A DNA stretch of 64,000 nucleotides from Rubrimonas cliftonensis (GCF_900107585.1 NZ_FNQM01000005.1:186001-250000); one strand, 5' to 3'. Shown: positions 11,933 to 21,904, counted from the stretch's first letter. Translations and numbers: made by a program. The notes: generated from the letters alone by a model not told the origin.

Positions 11933-14167
11933 CTACTCGGCCGCGATCGAATAGGCCTTCCGGCGCCGGGATGAACCGGTGGAGAAGAAGCCGACGGACT
12001 GCTCCAGCCGCGCCGACTGCTCGGCCAGCGCCCCGGCGCTCGATGCGCTCTCCTCCGCCATGGCGGCGTTGGACTGGGTCATCTGGTCCATCTGGCTGAC
12101 GGCCGAGGCGATCTCGTCGATGCTGGTCGCCTGCTCCTTGCTGGAGCGCGAGATCTCCTCGATCGAGTTGGAGAGCGAGAGCACGCCGTTGACGATGTTC
12201 TCCAGCGCGGTGCGCGTCTCGCCCACGCGGCTCACGCCGTCGCCGACATGGGTTCGGCTTTCGTCGATGAGGGTGCGGATGTCCTTGGCGGCGTCGGCGG
12301 AGCGCTGGGCGAGGCTGCGCACCTCGCTGGCCACCACTGCGAAGCCGCGGCCCGCCTCACCGGCGCGCGCCGCCTCGACCGAGGCGTTGAGCGCGAGCAG
12401 GTTGGTGGTGAAGGCGATGCTGTCGATCATGCCGACGATCTCGGAGATCCGCTCGGAGGACTTCTCGATCTGGCTCATCGCCTGCTGCGCGGCCTGGGCG
12501 ACGTTCTGGCCCGCGTCGGCCTGCTTGGCGGTGGAGTCGGCGAGCGACGCGGCCTTGGCCGCATTGTCGGCGTTGGAGCGCACAGATCCCGTCATCTCCT
12601 CCATGGTGGCCGAGGTTTCCTCGAGCGCCGCGGCCTGCTGCTCGGCGCGCTGCGAGACCTGCGCCGCGCCCGAGGCGATCTCCGATGAGCTGGCGCGGAC
12701 GTCGCCGGCCGCCTCGGTGATGTCGTTCACCAGCGAGGAGAGCTTGGCGACGGTCGCGTTCATGTCCGTCTGAAGCGCCGCGAACGCGCCGGAGTAGCTG
12801 CCCGACATCGAGGCCGTGAGATCGCCTTCCGCCATGCGGCCGACGACGCGGCTGGTCTCCGCGACGCCGCTCTCGACGGTATGGAGCAGGCGGTTCACGC
12901 CCTCGCCGAGCGCGTTCAGCTCGGCGTCGGGGAAGCGGGCCGAGACGCGGGCCGAGAAGTCGCCGGCCACGGCGCTGTCCACGACCCGGCCGAAGGCCTC
13001 CTGCAACTCGCCCATCATCCTGGCGCGGGCCTCGGCGGCCCTGGCGTCCGACGCGGCGACTTCGCGGGCGTTCTCGCGGAAGTTCTCCAGCGCGCGGGCC
13101 ATCGCCCCGAGCTCGTGCCGGTGCTGCGCGCCGTCGATCTCGATGTCGAGGTCGCCGCTGGCGAGGCGCTCCATGGCGCCGGACTGCTTGCGGATGGCGC
13201 TGGAAATCGACTGCATGCAGAACCACGCCATCAGGACGCCGACGATCGTGGCGCCGACGCTGAGGGCGACCGCGGTGATTTCTGCGAGGTTCACCGTCCT
13301 CGACATTTCCGGCCCGATGGCGTCGCGCTGCGCCTTGGCCTGCTCGGAGACGACGCCGAAGGCGTGGAGGATCTGCGGGCCGAGGGCGTCGAGTTGACCG
13401 AAGCGCAGCTCGCGCAGGCGCATCTCGTCGTTCTTGATCGCCTCGGCGCCCGACTGGAAGGCGGCGAGGCCGGCGAGCGCGGCGTCGGCCTGATAGCGCA
13501 GCGTGCGGTCGAGCGTAGCGTCGCGCACGTCCGTTATGCCCGCGCGCACTTCGGCGAGCGGCGCCGCCGCGCTGTCATAATCCTCGATCCCGGCTCCGCC
13601 CAGGAAGCGGTCGACGCGCACGCGGGTGAGCAGGAAGGCCTCGCTCGCGCGGGAGAGCTGGAGCGCCATGTCGTTGCGTCCCTGCTCCTCCGCCAGCGTC
13701 ACGAGGCTGCTGATGAGGCGGCGGGTCTCGATCGTCTCCGTGAGAAACCGGGTGCGCGCCGCATCGGCGCCGTCGGCGATCTCGACGGTGGCGGCGAACG
13801 CGGCGCGGTATGCCTCCAGCTTCTCGACGGTGTCGCGCATGGCGCTCGTGAGGGCCGCGTCGTCGCCCGCGAGACGGATCATGTCCGGCAGCTGGTCGAT
13901 GACGCTCCGGAGTTCCGAAAGCGCGCTTTCCGCCGTCGCGGGGGCGCTGTCCTCGCGGTAGCGCAGCGCGTCCATCCGCGCGACCGAGAGGCCCTCGAGC
14001 GCCGTCGCCATGCGCCCCGAGAGCTTCGAGGCCGACCGATAAAGTTCGACGCTCTTGCCGACCTCGGACAGGCTCAGCGCGGTGACGCTGGCGAGACCGA
14101 CAAGGGCCGCGAGAACCACCCCGAACCCGACCGCCAGACGGCGCGCGATACTCCAAGACGCAAACAT
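11933..14167 (-). CDS. Methyl-accepting chemotaxis protein
   Basis: A 744-residue transmembrane chemoreceptor. TM1 is at about residues 11-33. A helical periplasmic ligand domain of ~260 residues follows, then TM2 at ~297-318, HAMP at ~319-372 and a second HAMP-like helix pair near 400-455. The signalling domain carries the conserved hairpin around [21 protein letters not shown]. The ATG at 14167 is chosen because GGAGG sits 7 bases ahead; an in-frame ATG at 14194 lacks a site. It would signal through CheW/CheA to flagella. No che genes are nearby, so it is an orphan receptor with unknown ligand. Confidence 0.92.
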   Translation of the reverse strand: MFASWSIARRLAVGFGVVLAALVGLASVTALSLSEVGKSVELYRSASKLSGRMATALEGLSVARMDALRYREDSAPATAESALSELRSVIDQLPDMIRLAGDDAALTSAMRDTVEKLEAYRAAFAATVEIADGADAARTRFLTETIETRRLISSLVTLAEEQGRNDMALQLSRASEAFLLTRVRVDRFLGGAGIEDYDSAAAPLAEVRAGITDVRDATLDRTLRYQADAALAGLAAFQSGAEAIKNDEMRLRELRFGQLDALGPQILHAFGVVSEQAKAQRDAIGPEMSRTVNLAEITAVALSVGATIVGVLMAWFCMQSISSAIRKQSGAMERLASGDLDIEIDGAQHRHELGAMARALENFRENAREVAASDARAAEARARMMGELQEAFGRVVDSAVAGDFSARVSARFPDAELNALGEGVNRLLHTVESGVAETSRVVGRMAEGDLTASMSGSYSGAFAALQTDMNATVAKLSSLVNDITEAAGDVRASSSEIASGAAQVSQRAEQQAAALEETSATMEEMTGSVRSNADNAAKAASLADSTAKQADAGQNVAQAAQQAMSQIEKSSERISEIVGMIDSIAFTTNLLALNASVEAARAGEAGRGFAVVASEVRSLAQRSADAAKDIRTLIDESRTHVGDGVSRVGETRTALENIVNGVLSLSNSIEEISRSSKEQATSIDEIASAVSQMDQMTQSNAAMAEESASSAGALAEQSARLEQSVGFFSTGSSRRRKAYSIAAE

Positions 14168-14882
14168 GGCTGACCTCCATTGCCTCGCCATCACTAGGGC
14201 TTTGAAACATGAAGCATTTGTCTATGGGTGGGCGTCAGATCGCAGCTGTTTTCATGAAAATCCGGAGGGGCTCACCGCGGTGGATAGCCGGCGTCGCGAT
14301 GCTGCAAAGCAGCAGCGCCGGTGCGGGGTCTCGATCGGTGCTGACCAGTTTGCGAGGAAAGCCGGTCGGAGGGGCATCGCCGGCTAAGCATTCGTCCAGA
14401 TCGACGTATTATGGACGGCGCCAGGTGATGTAGGTGATTAATACTTGGAAAACGGATAGTCATAACAGGTTCTTGAGCGCCTGCACGGTCAGCCGATGCT
14501 GCGAACGCTCAGCTTCCGTTCAGAGGTCGTTCGCGTCCCGAAGCCGGCGCCGGTTAGCTGGCGCATGGGGCGGACACGACGCCGAGGTGGTCGCGGGCCG
14601 AGCGCAAACCCCGCGCCCGACAGGCGACCTCAACCGGCCCATGATCGTCTCGCGCGCGATGGCGGGCGGCGCCCGCCACCGATGCGGCCCTCAGTTTCGT
14701 GCGCGCGCCAAGATCGACCTTCGGCGCGTCGTCGCCCATGATCGGCCGCCTGCAGCTGCGCAGCTTCTTGGTGATCACGACGGGAGGACCGCCGCATGGC
14801 GCGAGGAGCCGTGTCAGGTGGGCGTCTCTCGGCGCTCGCGTTTCGGCGGCGCTGCGGTGCGGCGTCCGGGCTGCGGCAATGT

Positions 14883-14906
14883 CCCGATCGCCCGCGAGCG
14901 ATCGGG
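14883..14906. repeat. Perfect 9-base inverted repeat
   Basis: CCCGATCGC-N6-GCGATCGGG forms a perfect stem with a 6-base loop inside the gene-free kilobase. There is no adjoining T-run on either strand, so it is not an obvious terminator. It could be a REP-like element or a protein site. Confidence 0.5.
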
Positions 14907-15004
14907 CGGAATGGCGACCGCAAGGCGCGCACCGAAGCGGATCAGCCGAAACCGACCGTCCTCGCGACTGTCCCCGGCGCCCGGTGCGACGGGAAGTCCG
15001 GATC

Positions 15005-15025
15005 GCGCGAGTGATCGTCTCGCGC
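15005..15025. repeat. Perfect 7-base inverted repeat sharing a word with 14642
   Basis: GCGCGAG-N7-CTCGCGC is a perfect stem. Its loop and right arm form TGATCGTCTCGCGC, a 14-base word that also occurs at 14642-14655. It is followed by five A residues on the plus strand, the wrong polarity for a plus-strand terminator. Confidence 0.45.
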
Positions 15026-15232
15026 AAAAAGCCGAAGCCCTCAGAAGCGGCGGCTACGGCAAGTCGGTCATGTCCGGCTTGTGTCGGCGACAGTGGCGGT
15101 CGCCAACCTGAAGAAACCCGCTGCGAACCTGAAACAGCTTGATCGGGCATGATCGCCGGCGAAGCTTGCGACGAGGGGCGGCTTTCAGCAGCCCTGTCCG
15201 CCAGCGAGGGCGTTGCGATCGCCGCCGGGGCG

Positions 15233-15308
15233 TGGTGCCGCTTGTCAGACTCGAACTGACGACCCCATCATTACGAATGATGTGCTCTACCAACTGAGCT
15301 AAAGCGGC
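15233..15308 (-). tRNA. tRNA-Thr (anticodon CGU)
   Basis: The minus strand folds as a 76-base tRNA. The acceptor stem is GCCGCTT with AAGCGGC, the D-arm is AGCTCAGTTGGTAGAGC and the anticodon loop TTCGTAA gives CGU (reads ACG, threonine). The T-arm is GTCAGTTCGAGTCTGAC, the discriminator is A and CCA is encoded. All stems pair. Confidence 0.96.
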
Positions 15309-15446
15309 ATTCGTGGCGTTCCACGCCGGGGCTATTACACGCCGGCGCCGCGTGGGGCAAGCCGTCTTGCGGCGCGGCGACGGGCGGCGCGCCTCGGCGG
15401 CCCGCAGCGACGCGGGCCGCATCGCGGGCCGCATGATGGGCGCGCC

Positions 15447-16898
15447 CTAGCGCCGCGCCTCGGCTGCTTCGCGGACGGCCTCCTCTGCGGCGGCGGCGTC
15501 GAGCTGGTCCTCGCTCGCCCTGCTCTCTGCGTCGTCCACCATGAGCGGCAGCATGGCCCCGCCGAGATCCGCCTCGTCGGCCGATTCGCGCCAGGCGAGC
15601 GTGTCGAAGCCGCCGCAGCTCGGGCAGACCGCGTGCCAGCCGCCGGGCGACGCGGCGCAGCGGTCGCAGATCCAGTGGGCGCCGCGGGGCGCCGACACCG
15701 CGCGGGCGAGATAGCCGCGCACGATCGCCTCGGAAGAGCCCTCCCCCTTCTCGATGGCGGCCATCATCGCGAGCGAGCGGTGGTTGGGCTTCTCCGACGC
15801 CATGTCGCCCAGCGCCTTGCGGGCGCCGCGCCAGTCGTTGTCGGCGATCGCAAGTTCGGCCGACAGGTACTTCGCCTCGTCATGCGTCGCGTTCGTCGCG
15901 ATGAGGTCGCGGAAGCGGCGGCGACGCTCCGACGGGCTCTCGGTCGGCGAGATCTCCGCATAGGCCTCCGCGATGTCGGGCTGCGGCGCATGCTTCCACG
16001 CCTCCTTGAGCAGCTTCCCTGCGCGGGCGCTCTCGCCGCGGGCGATGGCGCGTCGGGCGGCGAAGACCGCCGCCGGCGCGAGGCCCGGCGCCGCCTTCAC
16101 CGCGGCGTCCGCGGCCGCCACGGCGCGGGGCTCGTCGCCGGTCTCCGCGGCGTGGCGGGCGATCTCGAGGTTGATGACGGCGCGGCGGCGCTCCGACACG
16201 TCCCGCGGCAGGGACTTGCCCCTCGCCAGCGCCGTCAGCGTCTTGAGCGCGCCCTCCCAGTTCGCCTGCTTCACCTGGAGGTCGAACAGCGTCTGCTGCA
16301 CGCCGGCGTCGTTGGGGCGGATCGCGAAGGCGTGCTCGGCGAACTTGAGCGCCCGGTCGGTCTCGCCGCGGGCGACCGCCTGCTTCAGCAGGCCCTTGAC
16401 GCCGACCATCGCGGTCGGAGGCTCCTTGGCGAGCGCGCGGTAGTGCTGCTTGGCCCGGCTCACGTCGCCCTGCGCCTCGGCGATGTTGGCGTGCAGAAGG
16501 TCCGTCAGCGGGCCCGCGCCCAGCAGTCGCGCGGCCTTGCGGGCGTAGACCGCGGCCGTCTTGGGGTCGCCTTCCGCCAGCGCGACCATGCCGCTCGACA
16601 GCGCCTCGAAACCGCGACGCTCCTTGGCGCGGGACCAGTAGCGCGTCAGCGCGGTCTCGTCGCCCAGCACGAAGCGGATCGCCGCCACGAGCAGGCCCGC
16701 CAGCTTGTAGAGGGCGTAGAGCGCGAGCATCGTCAGCAGCACGACGCCGACGAACTCGACCAGACTGAGGGGCGGATAGGTGTAGCCGTCCCAGGTGATG
16801 GCCACCTCGCCGCTGGTGTCGACCAGCAGCCCCGCGGCCGTTGCGATCACCGCGACGACCGCGACGAACACCACGACCCGCAACACAAGCCAGATCAT
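15447..16898 (-). CDS. hemY: HemY-family TPR membrane protein
   Basis: The 483-residue protein has two N-terminal transmembrane helices (about 2-25 and 46-70, HemY_N domain) followed by TPR-like helical repeats and a C-terminal zinc-ribbon with two CxxC pairs (ICDRC and CPSC, roughly residues 408-430). HemY proteins sit in the inner membrane with the gene cluster for porphyrin synthesis and have been linked to haem or porphyrin trafficking; the biochemical role is not settled. This is not the protoporphyrinogen oxidase also called HemY in Bacillus. It is the last gene of hemC-hemD-mic60-hemY. A strong hairpin (16938-16959) lies just upstream. Confidence 0.88.
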   Translation of the reverse strand: MIWLVLRVVVFVAVVAVIATAAGLLVDTSGEVAITWDGYTYPPLSLVEFVGVVLLTMLALYALYKLAGLLVAAIRFVLGDETALTRYWSRAKERRGFEALSSGMVALAEGDPKTAAVYARKAARLLGAGPLTDLLHANIAEAQGDVSRAKQHYRALAKEPPTAMVGVKGLLKQAVARGETDRALKFAEHAFAIRPNDAGVQQTLFDLQVKQANWEGALKTLTALARGKSLPRDVSERRRAVINLEIARHAAETGDEPRAVAAADAAVKAAPGLAPAAVFAARRAIARGESARAGKLLKEAWKHAPQPDIAEAYAEISPTESPSERRRRFRDLIATNATHDEAKYLSAELAIADNDWRGARKALGDMASEKPNHRSLAMMAAIEKGEGSSEAIVRGYLARAVSAPRGAHWICDRCAASPGGWHAVCPSCGGFDTLAWRESADEADLGGAMLPLMVDDAESRASEDQLDAAAAEEAVREAAEARR

Positions 16899-16937
16899 TC
16901 TGTCGCTCCCCTCAGAGTGTGTCCGGTCTGAACCTGG

Positions 16938-16959
16938 CCGGCGCCGTTCGCAGCGCCGG
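16938..16959. terminator. Hairpin between mic60 and hemY
   Basis: CCGGCGC-N8-GCGCCGG is a perfect 7-base stem between the mic60 stop and the hemY start. There is no T-run, so it may be a partial attenuator or an mRNA-stability element within the operon. Confidence 0.35.
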
Positions 16960-16971
16960 TGTCCGCCGGTT

Positions 16972-18633
16972 TCATTCGGCGCGTCCGATTTCGGCGCGCC
17001 ACGACGCCAGCGCGTCGTCGGCGCCGGCGCGCAGGCGGGCGCCGACGGTCCAGTCCGCCATGGCCTCCTGCGCTTCAGGCGGCAGCGCCTCGATGATCGC
17101 GATCGCCCCGTCGAGGTCGCCGCTCAGCAGGGCCACGCGCGCGCGGCTCAGCTTGGCCTGCGCCGAATCGCCGGCCACGGCCTCCTCCGGCAGACCCGTC
17201 ACGCGCGCCTGCAGCGCCGCGGCGAAGCCCGCGAGCGGACTGTCGGAGGCGCTCTCAGCGGCGAGCGCCCCGCGGATGCCGCGATAGGCGGCGTCGGGGA
17301 AGCTGGCCTTCAGCGCCTCGCGCGTCGGCGCGCCGCCGGCCGCGGCGGCCTCCAGCGCGGCCGGCGGCGGAACCTCGACCGTCTCGCGCGCGGTGGCGAG
17401 CGCGGCCGGGAACGGCTGTCCGAGCGTCATCGCCCGGTCGATGCTCGCCAGCGCGGCGCTGGCGGCGGCGGCTCTGCGCGCCGCCTGGGCCGACGCCTCG
17501 GCGGCGGCGGCGTCGGCGATGGCGCTGTCCGCCTGCGACTGCGCGTTCTCCAGCGACGCCACGGTTTCCGACAGAGCGTCGACCCGCGCCGACAGCGCCG
17601 CGGCGTCGGCGCTCGCGGCGTCCGCCCTTGCGGCTGCGCCGGAGACGGCCTCTTCCAGGGACGCCACCGCCTCGCGCATCGCGGCGACCGCCTCGACGGC
17701 TTCCTGAGCGGCGCCCTGCCCGGCGCCCGGTCCACCGCCCGGCCCGGCGCCCGGCCCGGCGCCCGGCCCGGCGCCCGGTCCGGCGCCCGGTCCGGCCCCC
17801 TGCTCCGGCGCGGCTTCGAGCGCCGCGACGGCGGCCTCGATCTCGGCGATGCGGGCGGCGAGCGCGGGGTCGGCGGCGGCGACGGTCTCCGGCGCGGGGC
17901 GGCTTTCGAGCGCCGCCACGGCCTGTTCGAGCGCGGCGATGCGGTCGGCGGCCTCCTGCGGCAGCGCGGCGGGCGCCTCCGCGGCGGCTGCGGCCTCCGC
18001 GGCCGCAGCCGCCGCCGCAGCCTCCGCCACGCGTGCGTCGAGCGCGCCGAGCCTCTCCGAAAGCCGTCCCTCGGCATCGGCCAGCGCCTCGGCGGAAACG
18101 CCGGCGCCGGCGGGCGCCACGAACTCCGCGATCGGCGCCGGGAGCATGGGCGCCAGCTTCGGCGCGCCCCAGATCGCCGCCGCGCCGCCGACGATCAGCA
18201 GAATCAGTGCGGTCAGCGCCCTCGCGGCGAAGCTTGACCCCTGCTTCGGCCCGGGAGGCGGCGCCCGCTCGGCGCGGGCTTCGCTGGCGGGCTCGCGCGG
18301 CTTCTCGTCGACCGGCTCCGGTTCGGGAGCCTGCGCGTCCCCTGCAGGGGGCTGGGCCTGGGGAGCGGTGTCGGAACCGGTCCCGTCTGAGGTTTCGTGG
18401 TCGGCCGCGCCCCTCTCCGCAGCCGCGCGTGCGTCGTCGGCGATTTCTTCAGCGTCCTCGACGGCGCGATCATGGGCGCTGGCGCCCCAGGGACGCGCCT
18501 CGGAGGTCGTCGCCGCGCCGTCCGGCGCCGCCGATCCGCTAGCCTCCTCGGAGGGCGACGGCCTGGCCCCGCCCCCGGGCAGGGCGGCGTCCTCGGTTTC
18601 GTCCGGTTTCCTGTCGCCGCTGTTCATGCGCAT
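16972..18633 (-). CDS. Mitofilin/Mic60-like inner membrane protein
   Basis: The 553-residue protein has an acidic, Ala/Pro/Glu-rich cytoplasmic N-terminus (~1-165), one transmembrane helix (ALTALILLIVGGAAAIWG, ~168-186), a long periplasmic coiled-coil broken by Gly-Ala-Gly-Pro repeats, and a C-terminal helical domain like the mitofilin signature. Alphaproteobacterial Mic60 is known to sit in the haem cluster and shape intracytoplasmic membranes; position and layout match. Two in-frame ATGs (18633 and 18627) compete; the GGGGGAG site is better spaced for the second. The hemD stop is 25 bases upstream, so co-transcription is likely. The identity rests on architecture and context rather than a long conserved motif. 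Confidence 0.82.
   Translation of the reverse strand: MRMNSGDRKPDETEDAALPGGGARPSPSEEASGSAAPDGAATTSEARPWGASAHDRAVEDAEEIADDARAAAERGAADHETSDGTGSDTAPQAQPPAGDAQAPEPEPVDEKPREPASEARAERAPPPGPKQGSSFAARALTALILLIVGGAAAIWGAPKLAPMLPAPIAEFVAPAGAGVSAEALADAEGRLSERLGALDARVAEAAAAAAAAEAAAAAEAPAALPQEAADRIAALEQAVAALESRPAPETVAAADPALAARIAEIEAAVAALEAAPEQGAGPGAGPGAGPGAGPGAGPGGGPGAGQGAAQEAVEAVAAMREAVASLEEAVSGAAARADAASADAAALSARVDALSETVASLENAQSQADSAIADAAAAEASAQAARRAAAASAALASIDRAMTLGQPFPAALATARETVEVPPPAALEAAAAGGAPTREALKASFPDAAYRGIRGALAAESASDSPLAGFAAALQARVTGLPEEAVAGDSAQAKLSRARVALLSGDLDGAIAIIEALPPEAQEAMADWTVGARLRAGADDALASWRAEIGRAE
17719..17800. repeat. 12-base tandem repeats inside mic60
   Basis: About six near-identical 12-base units (CGGCGCCCGGCC and variants) encode a Gly-Ala-Gly-Pro repeat within the coiled-coil region of the Mic60-like protein. 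The repeat stays in frame, so gain or loss of units would only change linker length. Confidence 0.8.
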
Positions 18634-18657
18634 CTCTCCCCCGAAGTCGAACGCAGG

Positions 18658-19437
18658 TTAGTCGGGGCCGTCGCCGCCCGCCAGTCCGGAGAGGCCTTCG
18701 CGCCGGCCCGCGCCCCATGGTCGCGCCATGGCGAGGGCGGCGCGCATCGCGGCGCCGTCCGGCCGCTCGGCCACGATCACGCGCCCGAAGCCCGCGTCCG
18801 CCAGGGGCGCGGCGGCGGCAGCGCTGATCGCGACCGCGGCGGCGCAGCCGAGGCCGGCCCGCCATGCGCCGGCGAAGGCCGCGAAGCGCGCCGCCGCGCG
18901 CGGCGAGTAGAAGCAGGCGGCGCTCAGGGCGCCGCCTCGCAGCGCAGCCTCGACCTCGGGCGGCGGCGGCCCGGCCTGCGCCGCGGCGTAGACGACCTGC
19001 TCGCGCATGGCGAAGCCAGCCGCGCGCAGGGCGCCGGCGAGGTCCGCCGCCACGTCGCGACCGCGAAAGAATGCCAGGGCCCCCGCGCCGGGGTCCAGCG
19101 CGCGCGCCGCGAGCCGCGCCAGCGCCGCCGCGTCGCCTTCGGCCGAGCGCACGTCGGCGAAGCCCGCGCGCCGCGCCGCCGCCGCCGTGGCCGCGCCGAC
19201 GCAGAACGCCGGCGGCGCGCCGGGCCCGGCCGTCGCCCGGCGCAGGGCGTTCGCGGAGGTGAAGAACGCCGCCTGACAGCCCGAGAGGTCGGGCGGCGGA
19301 CCTTCGTCGACGATCTGGTGGAGCGGCCAGAGCAGCGGTCGCCAGCCCTCCGCGGACAGCGCCTCGGCGAGCCGCGCCGCGGCGGGGCCGGGGCGCGTGA
19401 TCAGGATCGAGGGCGCGTCGGCCTGCGCGCCGGCCAC
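18658..19437 (-). CDS. hemD: Uroporphyrinogen-III synthase HemD
   Basis: HemD closes and inverts hydroxymethylbilane to uroporphyrinogen III in tetrapyrrole synthesis. The 259-residue product begins at a GTG 4 bases after the hemC stop. It starts with SILITRPGPAAARLAEAL, the typical HemD first strand and helix, and has FFTSANALR and later CFYSPRAAARFA, the paired domain signatures. The frame is open through hemC, but upstream residues are Arg/Ser-rich shadow translation, so the GTG is preferred. Sequence conservation in this family is low; the position between hemC and mic60 gives extra support. Confidence 0.9.
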   Translation of the reverse strand: MAGAQADAPSILITRPGPAAARLAEALSAEGWRPLLWPLHQIVDEGPPPDLSGCQAAFFTSANALRRATAGPGAPPAFCVGAATAAAARRAGFADVRSAEGDAAALARLAARALDPGAGALAFFRGRDVAADLAGALRAAGFAMREQVVYAAAQAGPPPPEVEAALRGGALSAACFYSPRAAARFAAFAGAWRAGLGCAAAVAISAAAAAPLADAGFGRVIVAERPDGAAMRAALAMARPWGAGRREGLSGLAGGDGPD

Positions 19438-19441
19438 CGGC

Positions 19442-20413
19442 TCACCCTGCGTCGAAGAAGCCCGGGCCGCCTTTCGCGCGCAGCTCGGCTGCGGCGTCAG
19501 CGCCCATCGCGGCGGCGTCTGACACCGCGCCGCGCCGCTCTGCGGCGTGAAGCTCCGAGCCGTCGGGCCGGATGATCTCGCCGCGCAGCCACAGCGTGTC
19601 GCCCTCGACCACCGCAAGCCCCGCGATCGGCGTGCGGCAGGAGCCGTCGAGCCCGGCGAGGAAGGCCCGCTCGGCCGCGAGGCGCGCAGCCGTCTCGGCG
19701 CAGGCGAAGGGCGCGAACAGCGCCGCGGCGGGCGAGCCCGCATGCGCCTCGATCCCGATGGCGCCCTGCGCCACCGCGGGCAGCATCTCGGAGACCTCGA
19801 TGGGCCCGCGGGCCGCGGCCTGCATGTCGAGCCGGCGCAGGCCCGCCCAGGCGAGGAAGGTCGCCTCGGCGACGCCTTCCTGCAGCTTGCGCATCCGCGT
19901 CTGCACGTTGCCGCGGAACTCCACCACCTTGAGGTCGGGGCGCCGATGGAGAAGCTGGGCGCGCCGCCGCAGCGACGAGGTGCCGACGACGGCCCCACGC
20001 GGCAGCGCCGCGACGCTCTCGTGGCGGGAGGACACGAACGCGTCGCGCACGTCCTCCCGCGGCAGGCAGGCGACGATCTCCAGCCCGTCGGGCAGCTGCG
20101 TCGCGACGTCCTTCATCGAGTGCACCGCGATGTCCACCACGCCCGCGAACAGCGCCTCCTCCAGCTCCTTGGTGAAGAGGCCCTTGCCGCCGATCTCCGA
20201 CAGGGCGCGGTCCTGCACGGCGTCTCCGGTCGTCGTATGGACCACGATCTCGAACGCCGCCTCCGGCAGGCCGTGCGCCGCCATCAGGCGGCCGCGGGTC
20301 TCGAGCGCCTGCGCCAGCGCCAGCGGCGAGCCGCGGGTGCCGATGCGCAGGGGGCGATCGGGGCTGGGCGGGCCGTCATGTCCGCGACGGTCGGCGGTGA
20401 TTTGCGCAGTCAT
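19442..20413 (-). CDS. hemC: Hydroxymethylbilane synthase HemC
   Basis: HemC polymerises four porphobilinogens into hydroxymethylbilane on a covalent dipyrromethane cofactor. The 323-residue cytosolic enzyme shows [14 protein letters not shown] near the start, HSMKD (98-102), [10 protein letters not shown] (144-153), EFRGNVQTR, and the cofactor-attachment Cys259 in [10 protein letters not shown]. The ATG at 20413 faces tsaD across about 74 bases, so both promoters share that gap. It is the first gene of the hemC-hemD-mic60-hemY operon. Confidence 0.96.
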   Translation of the reverse strand: MTAQITADRRGHDGPPSPDRPLRIGTRGSPLALAQALETRGRLMAAHGLPEAAFEIVVHTTTGDAVQDRALSEIGGKGLFTKELEEALFAGVVDIAVHSMKDVATQLPDGLEIVACLPREDVRDAFVSSRHESVAALPRGAVVGTSSLRRRAQLLHRRPDLKVVEFRGNVQTRMRKLQEGVAEATFLAWAGLRRLDMQAAARGPIEVSEMLPAVAQGAIGIEAHAGSPAAALFAPFACAETAARLAAERAFLAGLDGSCRTPIAGLAVVEGDTLWLRGEIIRPDGSELHAAERRGAVSDAAAMGADAAAELRAKGGPGFFDAG

Positions 20414-20487
20414 GGGGCAGAGTGCTAACGCTCGACCGGCGGACGGGCAACGCGACGAATGGGCTTGCCCGCCGCTGGAGGAGCCTC

Positions 20488-21603
20488 GTGACGCGCCGGC
20501 TGACCGTACTCGGGATCGAATCGAGCTGCGACGACACCGCGGCGGCCGTCGTGCGCGCGGCGCTGCGCGGGGAGGCGGCTGAGGGGCCGGGAGAGATCCT
20601 GTCCTCGGTGGTCTGGGGCCAGAGCGCGCTGCACGCGCCCTTCGGCGGCGTGGTGCCGGAGATAGCCGCACGCGCCCACGCCGAGCGGCTGGACCTCTGC
20701 GTGGAGGCGGCGCTGTCGGACGCGCAGTTGACGCTCGACGACATCGACGCCGTCGCCGCCACCGCCGGGCCGGGGCTGATCGGGGGCGTGCTCTCGGGCG
20801 TGATGACGGCGAAGGGCGTCGCCTTCGCCGCCGGCCTGCCGTTTCTCGGCGTGAACCATCTCGAAGGCCACGCCCTGACGCCGCGGCTGACCGACGGGCT
20901 GGCGTGGCCCTACCTGCTGCTGCTCGTCTCGGGCGGCCACTGCCAGCTCGTGAGCGTCGACGGGCTCGGGGAGTATCGCCGGCTCGGCGGCTCGATCGAC
21001 GATGCGCCGGGGGAGGCGTTCGACAAGCTGGCCCGCCACATCGGCCTCGGCTTCCCCGGCGGGCCGGAGGTGGAGCGGACCGCCGCGAGCGGCGACGCGC
21101 GCCGTTTCGCGCTGCCGCGCCCGCTGCTCGACCGGCCCGGCTGCGACATGAGCTTCTCGGGGCTCAAGACGGCCGCGCGCCGGGCGGCCGACGCCGTGGC
21201 GGAGGGGCGGGGCGGCCTGACGGCGCAGGACCGCGCCGATCTCTGCGCCGCGTTCCAGGCCGCCGTGGCCGAGACGCTGGCGGAAAAGACGGCCCGCGCC
21301 ATGGCGCGCTTCCGGGAAGATCATCCCGACGCGGCGCCCGTGATCGCCGTGGCCGGCGGCGTCGCGGCGAACGGCGCGATCCGGCGGTCGCTGGAGGCCG
21401 CGGCGGCGGCTCAGGGCTTCACAATGACGGCTCCGCCGCTGAAACTCTGCACCGACAACGCAGCGATGATCGCCTGGGCCGGGGCCGAGCGCTTCGCCCG
21501 CGGCGAGAGCAGCGGGTGGGATCTCGGGGCCCGCCCGCGCTGGCCGCTGGACGAGACCGCCGCGCCGCTGGTGGGCGCGGGGCGCAAGGGGCCCAAGGCG
21601 TGA
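20488..21603 (+). CDS. tsaD: tRNA threonylcarbamoyladenosine transferase subunit TsaD
   Basis: TsaD transfers the threonylcarbamoyl group to A37 of tRNAs that read ANN codons, working with TsaB and TsaE. The 371-residue ASKHA-fold protein has [14 protein letters not shown] at the start, metal-binding HLEGH (124-128), SGGHCQLV, and [14 protein letters not shown] near the end. The GTG at 20488 is chosen over longer in-frame starts because GGAGGAG lies 4 bases upstream and homologues begin here. It diverges from hemC and is followed closely by a YciI-family gene. Confidence 0.96.
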   Translation: MTRRLTVLGIESSCDDTAAAVVRAALRGEAAEGPGEILSSVVWGQSALHAPFGGVVPEIAARAHAERLDLCVEAALSDAQLTLDDIDAVAATAGPGLIGGVLSGVMTAKGVAFAAGLPFLGVNHLEGHALTPRLTDGLAWPYLLLLVSGGHCQLVSVDGLGEYRRLGGSIDDAPGEAFDKLARHIGLGFPGGPEVERTAASGDARRFALPRPLLDRPGCDMSFSGLKTAARRAADAVAEGRGGLTAQDRADLCAAFQAAVAETLAEKTARAMARFREDHPDAAPVIAVAGGVAANGAIRRSLEAAAAAQGFTMTAPPLKLCTDNAAMIAWAGAERFARGESSGWDLGARPRWPLDETAAPLVGAGRKGPKA

Positions 21604-21631
21604 CGCGCCGGGCCTGGAGGGGGAACGCGAC

Positions 21632-21904
21632 ATGACGTGGCTGCTGATCTGCCGGGACCGGCCCGGCGCGCTCTCGATCCGTCAGGAGACGCGGGACGCG
21701 CATCTCGCCTATCTGAAGGGCTCGGGCGTCGTCCGGCTCGCCGGTCCCCTGACCGACGACGCGGGGGCCATGAACGGCAGCCTGCTTGAGATCGACGTCG
21801 CTGACCGCGCGGCGGCCGAGGCCTTCGCCGCCGCCGACCCCTATGCCGAGGCGGGGCTGTTCGAGAGCGTCGAGATCGTCGCCTGGAAGCGCGTGCTGGG
21901 CTGA
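21632..21904 (+). CDS. YciI family protein
   Basis: The 90-residue ferredoxin-like-fold protein of the YciI (YCII) family has MTWLLICRDRPG as first strand, RQETRDAHLAYLKGSG, and AEAFAAADPYAEAGLF with the conserved His and Asp. YciI proteins have no firmly known reaction. It is probably co-transcribed with tsaD: a GGAGGGGG site lies in the 28-base gap. In many alphaproteobacteria gpsA sits between tsaD and yciI; it is missing here. Confidence 0.87.
   Translation: MTWLLICRDRPGALSIRQETRDAHLAYLKGSGVVRLAGPLTDDAGAMNGSLLEIDVADRAAAEAFAAADPYAEAGLFESVEIVAWKRVLG

Larger units (their letters stand above)
14168..15232. other. Gene-free kilobase between chemoreceptor and tRNA-Thr
   Basis: About 1.06 kb without a convincing gene; the long open frames here have no recognisable domain, signal peptide or ribosome site. 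Contents seen are an A+T-richer patch at ~14390-14475 with a CGTCCA-N13-TGGACG inverted repeat, two perfect hairpins (14883-14906 and 15005-15025), and a 14-base word TGATCGTCTCGCGC present at 14642 and again at 15012. The chemoreceptor promoter should lie near 14168-14300 on the minus strand. Confidence 0.5.

Noticed and set aside
14434-15150. Open frames of 225 (plus) and 198 (minus) codons in the gene-free kilobase
   Set aside because: They overlap on opposite strands, lack ribosome sites, and their translations are Arg/Ser/Ala-rich without any family pattern.
18658-19998. A 446-residue HemD or HemC-HemD fusion
   Set aside because: The extra N-terminal residues come from reading hemC in the wrong frame. 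HemC and HemD are separated by a stop and a GTG 4 bases later.
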